DNA of 50,078 nt. Origin: Rhodopirellula sp. (GTDB taxonomy: Bacteria; Planctomycetota; Planctomycetia; Pirellulales; Thermoguttaceae). The notes beneath the pieces were generated by a model. It was not told the origin of the DNA, ran no database searches, and saw nothing but the letters and a program-made list of their open reading frames with translations. The first letter of the stretch is position 1, and every line of letters begins with the position of its first letter. The position numbers and the translations under genes were made by a program. Of this stretch, positions 1-7,633 are shown one piece after another. The DNA lies in the NCBI GenBank assembly GCA_012728855.1, contig JAAYEH010000111.1, forward strand, positions 1-50,078. Reading direction: 5' to 3'.

Positions 1-2
1 CG

Positions 3-212
3 AGCGACGGGCACCGCACTTTCTCCGTTCACCTCGGCAAGAGCGTCTTCCGCTGCTTCCACCCCGACTGCCAAGCAAAGGGCAACACGCTCGATCTCCG
101 GGCCGCCTATCAACGCTTGCCCCTCGGCCAGGCTGCGGAAGATCTCGCCCGTACCTTCGCCCCCCACTTGACAGCATCACAAAAATCGGACACAGAGAAG
201 AGGCACCCGTAA
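3..212 (+). CDS. CHC2-type zinc-finger protein, 3' end only
   Basis: The window opens inside an open frame that reads to a TAA at 210-212, giving 69 residues without a start. The visible part contains FRCFHPDC, which carries the second half of a DnaG-type CHC2 zinc-binding motif, followed by the usual GN-LDL stretch. In DnaG primases this domain binds DNA and helps choose the priming site. Stand-alone CHC2 proteins are also found on mobile elements. The tail after the finger is short and charged, so a full primase with a Toprim domain is excluded at this end. The upstream part is outside the window, so the full architecture is unknown. Confidence 0.55.
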   Translation, partial: SDGHRTFSVHLGKSVFRCFHPDCQAKGNTLDLRAAYQRLPLGQAAEDLARTFAPHLTASQKSDTEKRHP

Positions 213-327
213 ACTGTCCCCTGTAACTCGCTAAGCCACAACCTCGAACTTTCCAGTTCACGTCGAACCAACACACAGGTACGCTTCCGCCGGATGAACC
301 AAAAAAAGGGGAGGATTGCCGCGATCG

Positions 328-1704
328 TTATGGCGAGCGTTGGAGTCTTTGCCGCAAACGGTCGAGCAACCGGGTAGTCAAGTGCGAGCGGGCCGTATCG
401 CCGCCGCCGCGGAGTTCAAACCGCTCGGTCTCCATGCGGCCGCCGGGCATTCGGAAGACGGCGACGACGAGCCTGCGGTCGCCGTCGCGCAGGATCGGAC
501 CGACCAACAGGGCCCACTGGCTCACCGCACGCTCGGCCGCCGCCGCGGCGAGCAATTGCAGGCGAGGTTCGGCGGCACTTCGACGCCACGCTCCTTTGTC
601 GACTTCCAGCAGGCTGTGCAGCTTCTCTTCCGTAGTGGCAGTGAACGCGCCGGCAAGATAGTCCCGTGCGCCCTCGACACCGCCTAACGCAGCGGCTACA
701 CTGCCGCCACTGCCGACTTCCGCCAGAGCGAGAGTCATCCCTTTGTTGTTGAGCAAGCTGACGATATGTTCTTCGAGCGAAATGGTTCCCTCGCCGTAGA
801 CGTGGTCGCCGAGGTGTTCCTGGATATGTCGTTTGAGCTGTTGCAGCCGTGCCCGGCCCTGCGGCGTATCGTCGGGTAATGCGAACGTGTAGTCGACGCG
901 GCCGCCGTCGAATTGCGAGGAGACGATGACGTCGGAGGGCAGCAGGGCGTTGTCGTCGAGCGTCTGGGAAATCTGCGATTGGCCCAGCCCGACAAACCTC
1001 AACGTCAGCGAACAGCCGGGAAGCCGCGTTCCGAAGCGGCGGCTCAGGTACGGAACCAGTTCGTCGTGGACCATCGGCTGAAGTTCGCGAGGCGGCCCGG
1101 GCAGCGCGACGATCACCGCGCGGGGATCCTCGAAGACCAGGCCGATCGCCGTGCCGCCGCCGTTCTTGAGCCAGCCCCCTTTATCGGGAACCTGAGCCTG
1201 TCGCCGCAGATTGGGTCGCAGTTGGTCGGGGGTGGTGTTCAGTCGCTCGGCCCAGCCGCGCAGCACCTCCGGCCGTTCTTGCAGGGCGATGCCGGTAAAC
1301 TCCGAGAGCGCCTCGCGCGTGATATCGTTCTCCGTGGGACCGAGGCCGCCGGTGACGATCACCAGCTTTGCGCGGGACACCGCAAAGCCCAACGCCTCTG
1401 CGATATCGGCCCGCTTATCATCGACGCTGATGGAACCGACGCAACGCAAGCCGAGCGGATGGAGTGTCTGCGTGAGGAACTGCGTGTGGCTGTCCGCATA
1501 GACGCCGGCGAGCAATTCGCCGCCGGTGACGACGATCTCATAGACGATCGGGTCGCCGGACGCGGAACCGGCTTCCGCCGCACGGAGGTCGCCGGGCGAT
1601 AGCAAGGCCAGCGCCAGGAGAGGCAGGGCGAACCGGCAAGCCCAGCCGGAGTTTTGTACTGCCGAGTACTTTGGCGTCATAGTCGGAACGGAGACTCTCT
1701 TCAT
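328..1704 (-). CDS. Exported CinA-like protein with degenerate amidase motif
   Basis: The 458-residue protein has the CinA layout. A molybdopterin-binding-like domain spans about residues 52-225, with VVTGGELLAG, VTGGLGPTEND and ALPGPPREL. A CinA C-terminal domain spans about residues 310-450. CinA proteins act in pyridine-nucleotide recycling: the C-terminal part is an NMN amidase and the N-terminal part an ADP-ribose pyrophosphatase. Two things are odd. Residues 22-45 form a signal peptide ending near AEA, so the protein should be exported. The amidase signature AESCTGG is AEVGSGG (328-334), so the catalytic Ser is Val, although a Lys at the later conserved place remains (361). Amidase activity is therefore doubtful. 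It follows the symporter by 25 nt and is last in the long operon. An in-frame ATG at 1680 is an alternative start. Confidence 0.75.
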   Translation of the reverse strand: MKRVSVPTMTPKYSAVQNSGWACRFALPLLALALLSPGDLRAAEAGSASGDPIVYEIVVTGGELLAGVYADSHTQFLTQTLHPLGLRCVGSISVDDKRADIAEALGFAVSRAKLVIVTGGLGPTENDITREALSEFTGIALQERPEVLRGWAERLNTTPDQLRPNLRRQAQVPDKGGWLKNGGGTAIGLVFEDPRAVIVALPGPPRELQPMVHDELVPYLSRRFGTRLPGCSLTLRFVGLGQSQISQTLDDNALLPSDVIVSSQFDGGRVDYTFALPDDTPQGRARLQQLKRHIQEHLGDHVYGEGTISLEEHIVSLLNNKGMTLALAEVGSGGSVAAALGGVEGARDYLAGAFTATTEEKLHSLLEVDKGAWRRSAAEPRLQLLAAAAAERAVSQWALLVGPILRDGDRRLVVAVFRMPGGRMETERFELRGGGDTARSHLTTRLLDRLRQRLQRSP

Positions 1705-1729
1705 TCCGTTATTGTAACCGCCGTGAGAG

Positions 1730-3322
1730 TCAAATGGCCACTTCTTGGGCGACAGACTGCGGCAGCGGTTCGACCGGCCTTGGCGACGCGGTGGGGAAAT
1801 ACCGCTCCAACACGGCCGTGGCAGGGGCCTTGGTCACCAGCGAGACGGCCACCAGCGCTGCCGCCGCGGCTGCCAGAATGAGCGAGACGGGCATGAGGCC
1901 GTAGAGCAAGTGGGTCTCGTCTTTGCCGGTGACCATCGACCAAGAGAACAGCCCGCACCAGACGACCGCCGCGGTGAGCACCGAGGCGATGGCGCCGGCC
2001 GCCGTGGTTCGCTTCCAGTAGAGCGCGGCAAAGACCAGCGGAAAGAGGCTGGTGAACCCGCTGAAACACCAGACTCCCAGTTCAAACACCGATCCCGGTC
2101 TGGCCAGCGAAATCAGGTAGCTGACGACGACAATTACCAGCACGAAACACCGCCCCAGCAGGATCCGCTGCCGATCGCTAAACCGCTGCTCACCCCAATA
2201 GTGCAGCACGATGTCGTGGGTGAACATCGAGCCGATCGCCAGAAACTGACTGTCCAGAGAGGACATGATGGCGGCGAGAATGCCGACGGTGAGAAAGCCA
2301 GTCATGTAGTCGTTAGTCAGGGTGCCGACCATGCGAGCCAGGACGGCGTTGGGGTTGGCGTCGGGCGGAACGATCGGCTTTCCGCCCCAGACGGCCGTCG
2401 ATGCCCAGACGCCCACCAGGATACAAGGGAGCCAGACGAGCATGATAAAGACGGGGTGCAGGATGACCGTGGCGCGGAATGTCCGGGCGCTGCGGGCGGT
2501 CATCCAGTGCTGGAAGAGGTGCGGGAACATGGCGACCGACAAGGGGACAAACAGGTAACTCAAGAATTGCAGGTGGCCGATGTGCGCGGGGTGGCCGTCG
2601 ACGGAACCACGGACGAGCAAGTCCGGCCGCAGTTCGGCTACCCGCCGTGTCGCCGCCTCCGCTCCGCCGAGTTTGTGGGCGATGAGCACGAGGGTGACGG
2701 CCCCGAGAACCATGAAGACACAGGTCTGCAACGCATTGGCCCAGGCCGTACTGCGTACGCCGCCTCCGAAGACATAGATCAACACAACCGTGCAAACCGC
2801 GCCCGACCCGAGCCAGGCGGGAATGCCGCCGCGGGTGGCCGCGAAGATGCTCGGGAAGGCGCCGACAGTGACTTTCTCAATCGTCGCCCCGCTGGCCAAC
2901 ACACCGATCAGCAGGTACGGAATCACCAGCCCTACCAGCACGGGAAAGAGGATCAGGCCCAACGTGTTGCTTTGAAAACGGTCGCGAAAGAACTGGATCT
3001 GCGTGGTGAAGTTGAAACGGTTGCCGTAGGACCACAATTTCACTCCGATCAGGAAGAAGCAGGCCGAGTGGACCAGCCCCGACCACGATGCCATCAGGCC
3101 GTAGACGCCGATGCCGTGCGTGAACGCCTCGCCCGTGCTGCCGACCAGGGCAAAGGCGGTCATCGTGGTGCCGAAAACCGACATGATCAACAAGAACGGG
3201 CCGATGGTCCGACTGGCCACGAAGTAGTCGCCCGCGGTGTGCCGCGAAAAACTGATATGCGCAAAGCGGCTCAACCAAAGCAGGACACCCAGGTAAACGA
3301 TGATGATGATCAATGGAATCAC
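1730..3322 (-). CDS. Sodium:solute symporter (SSS family)
   Basis: This is an integral membrane protein of 530 residues with about 13 hydrophobic segments. It begins VIPLIIIIVYLG and contains the SSS-typical stretch FALVGSTGEAFTHG, and later SSLDSQFLAIGSMFTHDIV, the conserved late helix of the family. Members import organic acids, sugars or amino acids with sodium; the substrate here cannot be read from sequence. I chose the GTG at 3322 because AAGGAA lies just upstream and the distance from the preceding DUF3311 stop is 4 nt. A longer in-frame reading to 3484 only translates the DUF3311 gene out of frame. A DUF3311 protein directly before an SSS gene is a recurrent bacterial pair, which supports both calls. 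Confidence 0.88.
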   Translation of the reverse strand: MIPLIIIIVYLGVLLWLSRFAHISFSRHTAGDYFVASRTIGPFLLIMSVFGTTMTAFALVGSTGEAFTHGIGVYGLMASWSGLVHSACFFLIGVKLWSYGNRFNFTTQIQFFRDRFQSNTLGLILFPVLVGLVIPYLLIGVLASGATIEKVTVGAFPSIFAATRGGIPAWLGSGAVCTVVLIYVFGGGVRSTAWANALQTCVFMVLGAVTLVLIAHKLGGAEAATRRVAELRPDLLVRGSVDGHPAHIGHLQFLSYLFVPLSVAMFPHLFQHWMTARSARTFRATVILHPVFIMLVWLPCILVGVWASTAVWGGKPIVPPDANPNAVLARMVGTLTNDYMTGFLTVGILAAIMSSLDSQFLAIGSMFTHDIVLHYWGEQRFSDRQRILLGRCFVLVIVVVSYLISLARPGSVFELGVWCFSGFTSLFPLVFAALYWKRTTAAGAIASVLTAAVVWCGLFSWSMVTGKDETHLLYGLMPVSLILAAAAAALVAVSLVTKAPATAVLERYFPTASPRPVEPLPQSVAQEVAI

Positions 3323-3326
3323 GGGC

Positions 3327-3557
3327 TTAGTTCCTTGTCTGGAGAGTGATCTCCTCCGGGGTCGCCTCGAAAATATCACGGTAGACGTCGAAGACCGCCC
3401 ACGCCCAGAGGCCGGCGGCGGCAAGCGAAAAGAGGACGTGATAGGCCAGCCCGACGGGCAGGAATCCCAGCACGAGCCGGCCATCGTCCCAGAACCACCA
3501 ATCGTGATGGAGAATCACCAGCACGGCGAAGACAGTCCAGAAGATTTTTCGTTTCAT
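3327..3557 (-). CDS. DUF3311 small membrane protein
   Basis: This is a 76-residue protein with two membrane helices, about residues 5-17 extended through a Trp-rich turn (HHDWWFWDD) and residues 30-58 (LPVGLAYHVLF onwards). The short length, the Trp/Asp-rich turn and the place directly before an SSS symporter match DUF3311, which is thought to be an accessory subunit of such symporters. The start is the ATG at 3557, beginning MKRKIFW; a longer frame to 3866 only shadows the acyl-reductase gene. It follows the reductase gene by 49 nt. Confidence 0.8.
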   Translation of the reverse strand: MKRKIFWTVFAVLVILHHDWWFWDDGRLVLGFLPVGLAYHVLFSLAAAGLWAWAVFDVYRDIFEATPEEITLQTRN

Positions 3558-3606
3558 CAGGGGTACTTTCGGCAACGACAGCGAGGCAGCCGACGGCGCG
3601 GAGGCG

Positions 3607-5043
3607 TCAGACGGCCGCGCAGGCCCGGGTGAGCGTTTCTCGCTGAAACGCGCGGGGGCGGTAAAGGTGGTGGAAAAGGTTTCCTTCGTGGGGCTGATCC
3701 CATTGGACCACGGTTGTGGGGACGGGGCCGAAATTGAGACGGCTGATGTCGGCGCTGGCCAAGAGAGCCTGTTCCATGTTCGGCTCCTCGGTGAGCGCCG
3801 TGAGCACCAGGGTCGGCCCGAGCGACGCAACGATCTCGTCCGCCGGGCACTGGACGACGCTGACAAAGGGAAAGAGATACTCTTGATTGGCCAGAGAATG
3901 ATCGATGTCCGCGCGGATCACGGTGGGCAGCAGATAGGTTCCTCCCTCGTACACGGCCAATCGACCGCCGTTCCGCAAACGGGCCGTTACGTCCTCTGCG
4001 GATGTCTGAGCGAGTGCCCGCCCGATCGCGCCGTCGATCGCCTCGGCGACCGCCGGGTCGGGAAAGGCCGCCAGCAGCGCCTCGGGATCGTCGCGCCGGC
4101 GCGGCACGATGCGGTTGAGTCGCTCGGCGAGCGCCTCGGCCAGTTCGTCGGCGTGGGATGTCGTCCGGATGCTGGAGGCATTGATGCAGGAACGGCCGCC
4201 GTTGGAAGCGACCGACTCAACGAGGATATCCAGATAGCTTTCCCATGCGTCGGCCGTGTCGGGCCCGAGAAGGATCTTGCTGTATCCCGGACCGTGGATC
4301 TCGATCCGCGGATCGGCAAGCCACGGCTGGACCGTGGCGCCGCCGCCAAAGAGCATCGAGGCCCCGCAGCGCCGCAGAATGACGCCGGCGCCGTCGTGCC
4401 CCGACGGGTAGAAACCGAAGACGGCATCGGGCACGCCAGCCTTGCGGAGCGCTTCGAGGATCCGCAACGGGGTCCAAGGCTCGCGTTGGCCGGGTTTGAG
4501 TGCCAACGGCATCTTGAGGGCAACGGCGGGGAGCCAGAGGGCGTGGACTCCGGGCGAATTGGCCGGCAGCACGGCGCCGAAACGCCGCGCCTGCGGGGCG
4601 AAACTGACGGTATGCCCGTTGCGGCGGCCATAGCCGATGTCGAGCGTCGCCGGGTCGATGCCGCCGGTCAGTCCGTCGAGGATCTCGGCCATGTGGAGCA
4701 TGGCCGCCTCGATCTTCCGCATATTCCGCCGACAAAGGGCATGAGGCAACCCCGTGGTGGCCGACTGCGCCGAGACAAACGCTTCCGGCGACTGGCTGCT
4801 TGGGCCGACCGGCAAGTCATCGTCCATGAAATGGCGCGCCGCCTGACGGAGCCTGGCGAGATTCTCTTCTACGGGAATCCGTTGCAGTTCGGACCAACCG
4901 TCCGCAAACAGGTCGCGAGCGATGAGTCCGGGATTGGCCAGGCTCACCCGGGCAATCGGTTCTCCGGAGGCGTAATCGCCGAGCGCCAGCACGTCTTTGC
5001 TGGTGTATGGACGCCCTGCCCGCAGAATGGGAATCTCGAGCAT
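3607..5043 (-). CDS. LuxC-like acyl reductase (aldehyde dehydrogenase fold)
   Basis: The 478-residue protein of the aldehyde dehydrogenase superfamily resembles LuxC-type acyl-CoA reductases. It has a cofactor region LPANSPGVHALWLP followed by LKPGQREPWTP (about 160-192) and a catalytic Cys in NGGRSCINAS (Cys286). LuxC-type enzymes reduce an activated acyl group, received as a thioester, to the aldehyde with NADPH. Its start codon overlaps the stop of the LuxE-like ligase gene (TGATG), so the two are likely translated together and form an acid-reductase pair. The actual acid is not shown by sequence. Because a chorismate-lyase-like gene sits in the same run, an aromatic acid is my preferred inference over a fatty acid. 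The start at 5043 is chosen by this coupling. Confidence 0.72.
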   Translation of the reverse strand: MLEIPILRAGRPYTSKDVLALGDYASGEPIARVSLANPGLIARDLFADGWSELQRIPVEENLARLRQAARHFMDDDLPVGPSSQSPEAFVSAQSATTGLPHALCRRNMRKIEAAMLHMAEILDGLTGGIDPATLDIGYGRRNGHTVSFAPQARRFGAVLPANSPGVHALWLPAVALKMPLALKPGQREPWTPLRILEALRKAGVPDAVFGFYPSGHDGAGVILRRCGASMLFGGGATVQPWLADPRIEIHGPGYSKILLGPDTADAWESYLDILVESVASNGGRSCINASSIRTTSHADELAEALAERLNRIVPRRRDDPEALLAAFPDPAVAEAIDGAIGRALAQTSAEDVTARLRNGGRLAVYEGGTYLLPTVIRADIDHSLANQEYLFPFVSVVQCPADEIVASLGPTLVLTALTEEPNMEQALLASADISRLNFGPVPTTVVQWDQPHEGNLFHHLYRPRAFQRETLTRACAAV

Positions 5044-6146
5044 CAGTAGACCCCTTCCACGACGTTGACCTCCATCTTGCGGAACGGTCGCACGTCGCCC
5101 ACACCGTCCCACGGGTATTTGGCAATGGGCGGTGTACGGATTGCCTCGTCGCGTTCGAGGAAGTTGGGCATGAAGAACTCTTTGGTGAGCGTGGTAAGTT
5201 TCACCCGGCCGCGCTCGCCGTAGGCCACCGGCCGGTCGGTCTGGTCGGGGTCGACGATCTCCAACACCGCGCGGGGCTGCGGAGCGTGGTAGATGATCGT
5301 ATAGTCGTCAGCCGGATCGAAGGGCTTGTGGCAGGCGAGGCCCATGAGCGTATTGCCGTAGGTGGGGACAAATTCCGCCCCTTCGAGCAATTCTTCCCGT
5401 GCGAAGCGGTGAAACTGCCGCGTCATTTCCGTGCCGCCGCAGAAGATGCCGCGGATGCCGGCTTGCCGCAGCGAGATTTTTTCGCAGAGAGCCTCCAGCA
5501 ATTTCGGGGTGATGAACATGCAGCGGATGTCATGGCCGGCGCGGAGGATCGTTAGCGCCTGCTGGATGACGTGGTCCTTGTACTGCTCCACCAGTTCGAT
5601 CTGCCCTTTTTTCACCAATCGCACGACCCAGCGCGGGTCGAGGTCGACACAAAACGAGATGCCGCCGCGGACCTGGGCGAGATGCTCGATGGCCAGCCGC
5701 AGCCGCCGCGGACCGGACGGGCCGAGCATCAGCCAGTTGGCGCCGAAGGGGAACGCCTCGGGGTCGAGTGTCTCGCTGAACAGCGAGTAGTCGATGCGGA
5801 AATCCTCGATGGTCACCCGCGTCTTGGGCACGCCGGTGCTGCCGCCGGTCTCGAAAATATAGACGGGGCGATCGGCATAGCCTTGGGGAACCCATCGCCG
5901 CACCGGCCCGCCGCGGAGCCATTCGTCGTGGAAGTGGCCGAACCGCGACAGGTCGCTGTACGACTGGATTTCCTCTCGCGGATCCCAGTCGAGCCGCCGT
6001 GCATAATCGAGCCAGAACGGGCAGCCGGTGGCCGGATCGAAATGCCACCGGACCACTTCGCGGGTCCAGGCATCGAGCCGCCGCCGTGCTTCATCAACTC
6101 GCTCAGTCAATTCCGCCTTGGTTTCAGCCGGTTCGACGATGGCCAT
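5043..6146 (-). CDS. LuxE/PaaK-like AMP-forming acyl ligase
   Basis: The 367-residue protein belongs to the adenylate-forming family. The phosphate-binding loop reads ETGGSTGVPKTRV near residue 110, and a YGNTLMG segment sits where the family has its YGxTE motif. At about 370 residues it lacks most of the C-terminal lid of CoA ligases, as LuxE acyl-protein synthetases do. LuxE activates an acid as acyl-AMP and hands the acyl group to LuxC. The gene overlaps both neighbours by one nucleotide (TGATG on each side), downstream of a propeller gene and upstream of the LuxC-like reductase. A GTG at 6149 is an alternative start. The substrate is unknown. A phenylacetate-CoA-ligase-like role is the main alternative. 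Confidence 0.7.
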   Translation of the reverse strand: MAIVEPAETKAELTERVDEARRRLDAWTREVVRWHFDPATGCPFWLDYARRLDWDPREEIQSYSDLSRFGHFHDEWLRGGPVRRWVPQGYADRPVYIFETGGSTGVPKTRVTIEDFRIDYSLFSETLDPEAFPFGANWLMLGPSGPRRLRLAIEHLAQVRGGISFCVDLDPRWVVRLVKKGQIELVEQYKDHVIQQALTILRAGHDIRCMFITPKLLEALCEKISLRQAGIRGIFCGGTEMTRQFHRFAREELLEGAEFVPTYGNTLMGLACHKPFDPADDYTIIYHAPQPRAVLEIVDPDQTDRPVAYGERGRVKLTTLTKEFFMPNFLERDEAIRTPPIAKYPWDGVGDVRPFRKMEVNVVEGVY

Positions 6147-7633
6147 CACTGTACCCTTTCCGGATCACACTTGGCGCCTTGTTGAAGGGCATAGAGCCGA
6201 TCCCGGCTGGTGAGGTAGAGAACTCCGTTCGCTGCGACCGGGGTCGTGTAGGCGGCGTTGCCGAGGTTGACTTCGGAGAGAATCTTCTTCTGGCGGCCGG
6301 CCTGGAACACAACCACGTCGCCGTCTTCATCTCCCATAAACACCTTGCCATCGGCCAGGTAGGGCGACCCCCAGACAGCGCTGAGCAGGTCGTGATTCCA
6401 GAGGGTCTTGCCGCTGCCGAGATCGATGGCCCGAAAGATCCCTTTGAGATCGCAGAAATAGAGCAGGTCGTCGTGGATGGCCACGGTGCTCAGGGAGCGG
6501 GTGACCTCGTCGTTGTGCCAGACGGCGGCCGTCTTGGTTACGTCGCCCCGTTTGGTTGCGTCGATCGCCCACAGGTGCCCCGGGCCTTCGCCGTGCTCCG
6601 GATCCTGCCCGACGGCGATATAAACGCGGTCGTTGTGGAAAACGGGCGTGGCGATAATGTTGTTGCGGGTGCCGAAGCCGCCTAGTTTCCAGACCGCGTC
6701 TTCCGGGTTGCATTGGAACGACCAGAGCGGCTCACCGGTCTCCGGCTCATAAGCGTAGAGACTACCGTCTCCGCCGGGAAAGACGATCTGCCGCACGCCG
6801 CCGGCCTCGCCCATCGCCGGGCTAGACCACTGACCGTGGAGGATGTGTTCGCCGGGATCGACGCGTTCCCAAACCACCTCACCCGTTCGTTTGTCAACGG
6901 CGATGAAACTGGGGGCGTCGGGGGCTGGAATCACGACGTGCCCTTCATCGACGCCGTTGCCGGTGACGAGGTAGACGCGCTGGTCGTCGTACAGCGGGGA
7001 ACTGGTAGCGAGGTTGTGCGGAAAAACGCCCAATTCGTCAATCATGTCGAGAATCCAGACGATGTCGCCGTCGATGTCGCTATTGAGCTTCTCGTCGCGG
7101 AACGGCCCGTCGTTCTCGCCATCGAGAAAACCTTCGAGATCGGCGCAGACCAACTCGCAGCGGTTGCTGACGTAGTAGAACCGGTCGCCATCCACCGTGG
7201 GCGACGAGCAGATGCCTTGTTGCGGCCAATCGTTGACGCGGCCGGCGGCAAGCTTGTCGTGTGTGAGCTGCCAAAGGAACTTCCCGTCGTTTTCCGCGAA
7301 GCACATGATGACCCCCTTGTCGCCGGTCGCCTTCGGCTGCCGGCCGGCTTCGTTGTTGGTTCCTACGAGAACCTTCCCCTTGGCGATGATCGGATTGCCA
7401 TAGGTCTGGGAGCCGAGCTGCGCTACCCAGCGGATGTTTTCGCCGGTGTCGACGTCCCACTTCTCCGGGAGATTCTTCTCGACGCGGTTGACCATATTGC
7501 GCTGCGGGGCGCCGCCCCACATGATCCAGTCGTCGCCCTTCATCATGCCGGCAAAGGCCAGCAGGAGAATGAAGGATACCGACGCCGCGCGGCAGCGCTG
7601 GCGGCAGGTCGGAAGTGTGGCAGGATGGGTCAT
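6146..7633 (-). CDS. Exported PQQ-like beta-propeller protein 2
   Basis: The 495-residue protein has an N-terminal hydrophobic segment (VSFILLLAFAG, about residues 19-29) suited to export. The rest is a seven- or eight-bladed propeller built of PQQ-type repeats, such as GDGSLYAYEPETGEPLW, ATPVFHNDRVYIAVGQD and GVLYLTSRDRLYAL. Such repeats occur in quinoprotein dehydrogenases but also in many planctomycete proteins that bind no PQQ, and I see no firm cofactor ligands. The start at 7633 overlaps the stop of the first propeller gene by 4 nt (ATGA), with GGAAGAG upstream. The stop overlaps the LuxE-like start. It may act in the periplasm on a pathway product or be structural; no reaction can be assigned. 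Confidence 0.78.
   Translation of the reverse strand: MTHPATLPTCRQRCRAASVSFILLLAFAGMMKGDDWIMWGGAPQRNMVNRVEKNLPEKWDVDTGENIRWVAQLGSQTYGNPIIAKGKVLVGTNNEAGRQPKATGDKGVIMCFAENDGKFLWQLTHDKLAAGRVNDWPQQGICSSPTVDGDRFYYVSNRCELVCADLEGFLDGENDGPFRDEKLNSDIDGDIVWILDMIDELGVFPHNLATSSPLYDDQRVYLVTGNGVDEGHVVIPAPDAPSFIAVDKRTGEVVWERVDPGEHILHGQWSSPAMGEAGGVRQIVFPGGDGSLYAYEPETGEPLWSFQCNPEDAVWKLGGFGTRNNIIATPVFHNDRVYIAVGQDPEHGEGPGHLWAIDATKRGDVTKTAAVWHNDEVTRSLSTVAIHDDLLYFCDLKGIFRAIDLGSGKTLWNHDLLSAVWGSPYLADGKVFMGDEDGDVVVFQAGRQKKILSEVNLGNAAYTTPVAANGVLYLTSRDRLYALQQGAKCDPERVQ

Noticed and set aside
1745..3349. 534-residue plus-strand frame opposite the symporter
   Set aside because: Its composition is extremely polar and repetitive (Asp, His, Gln, Arg) as expected from the reverse complement of a membrane protein gene.
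3323..3484. N-terminal extension of the symporter
   Set aside because: It translates the DUF3311 gene out of frame; the GTG at 3322 has a ribosome site.
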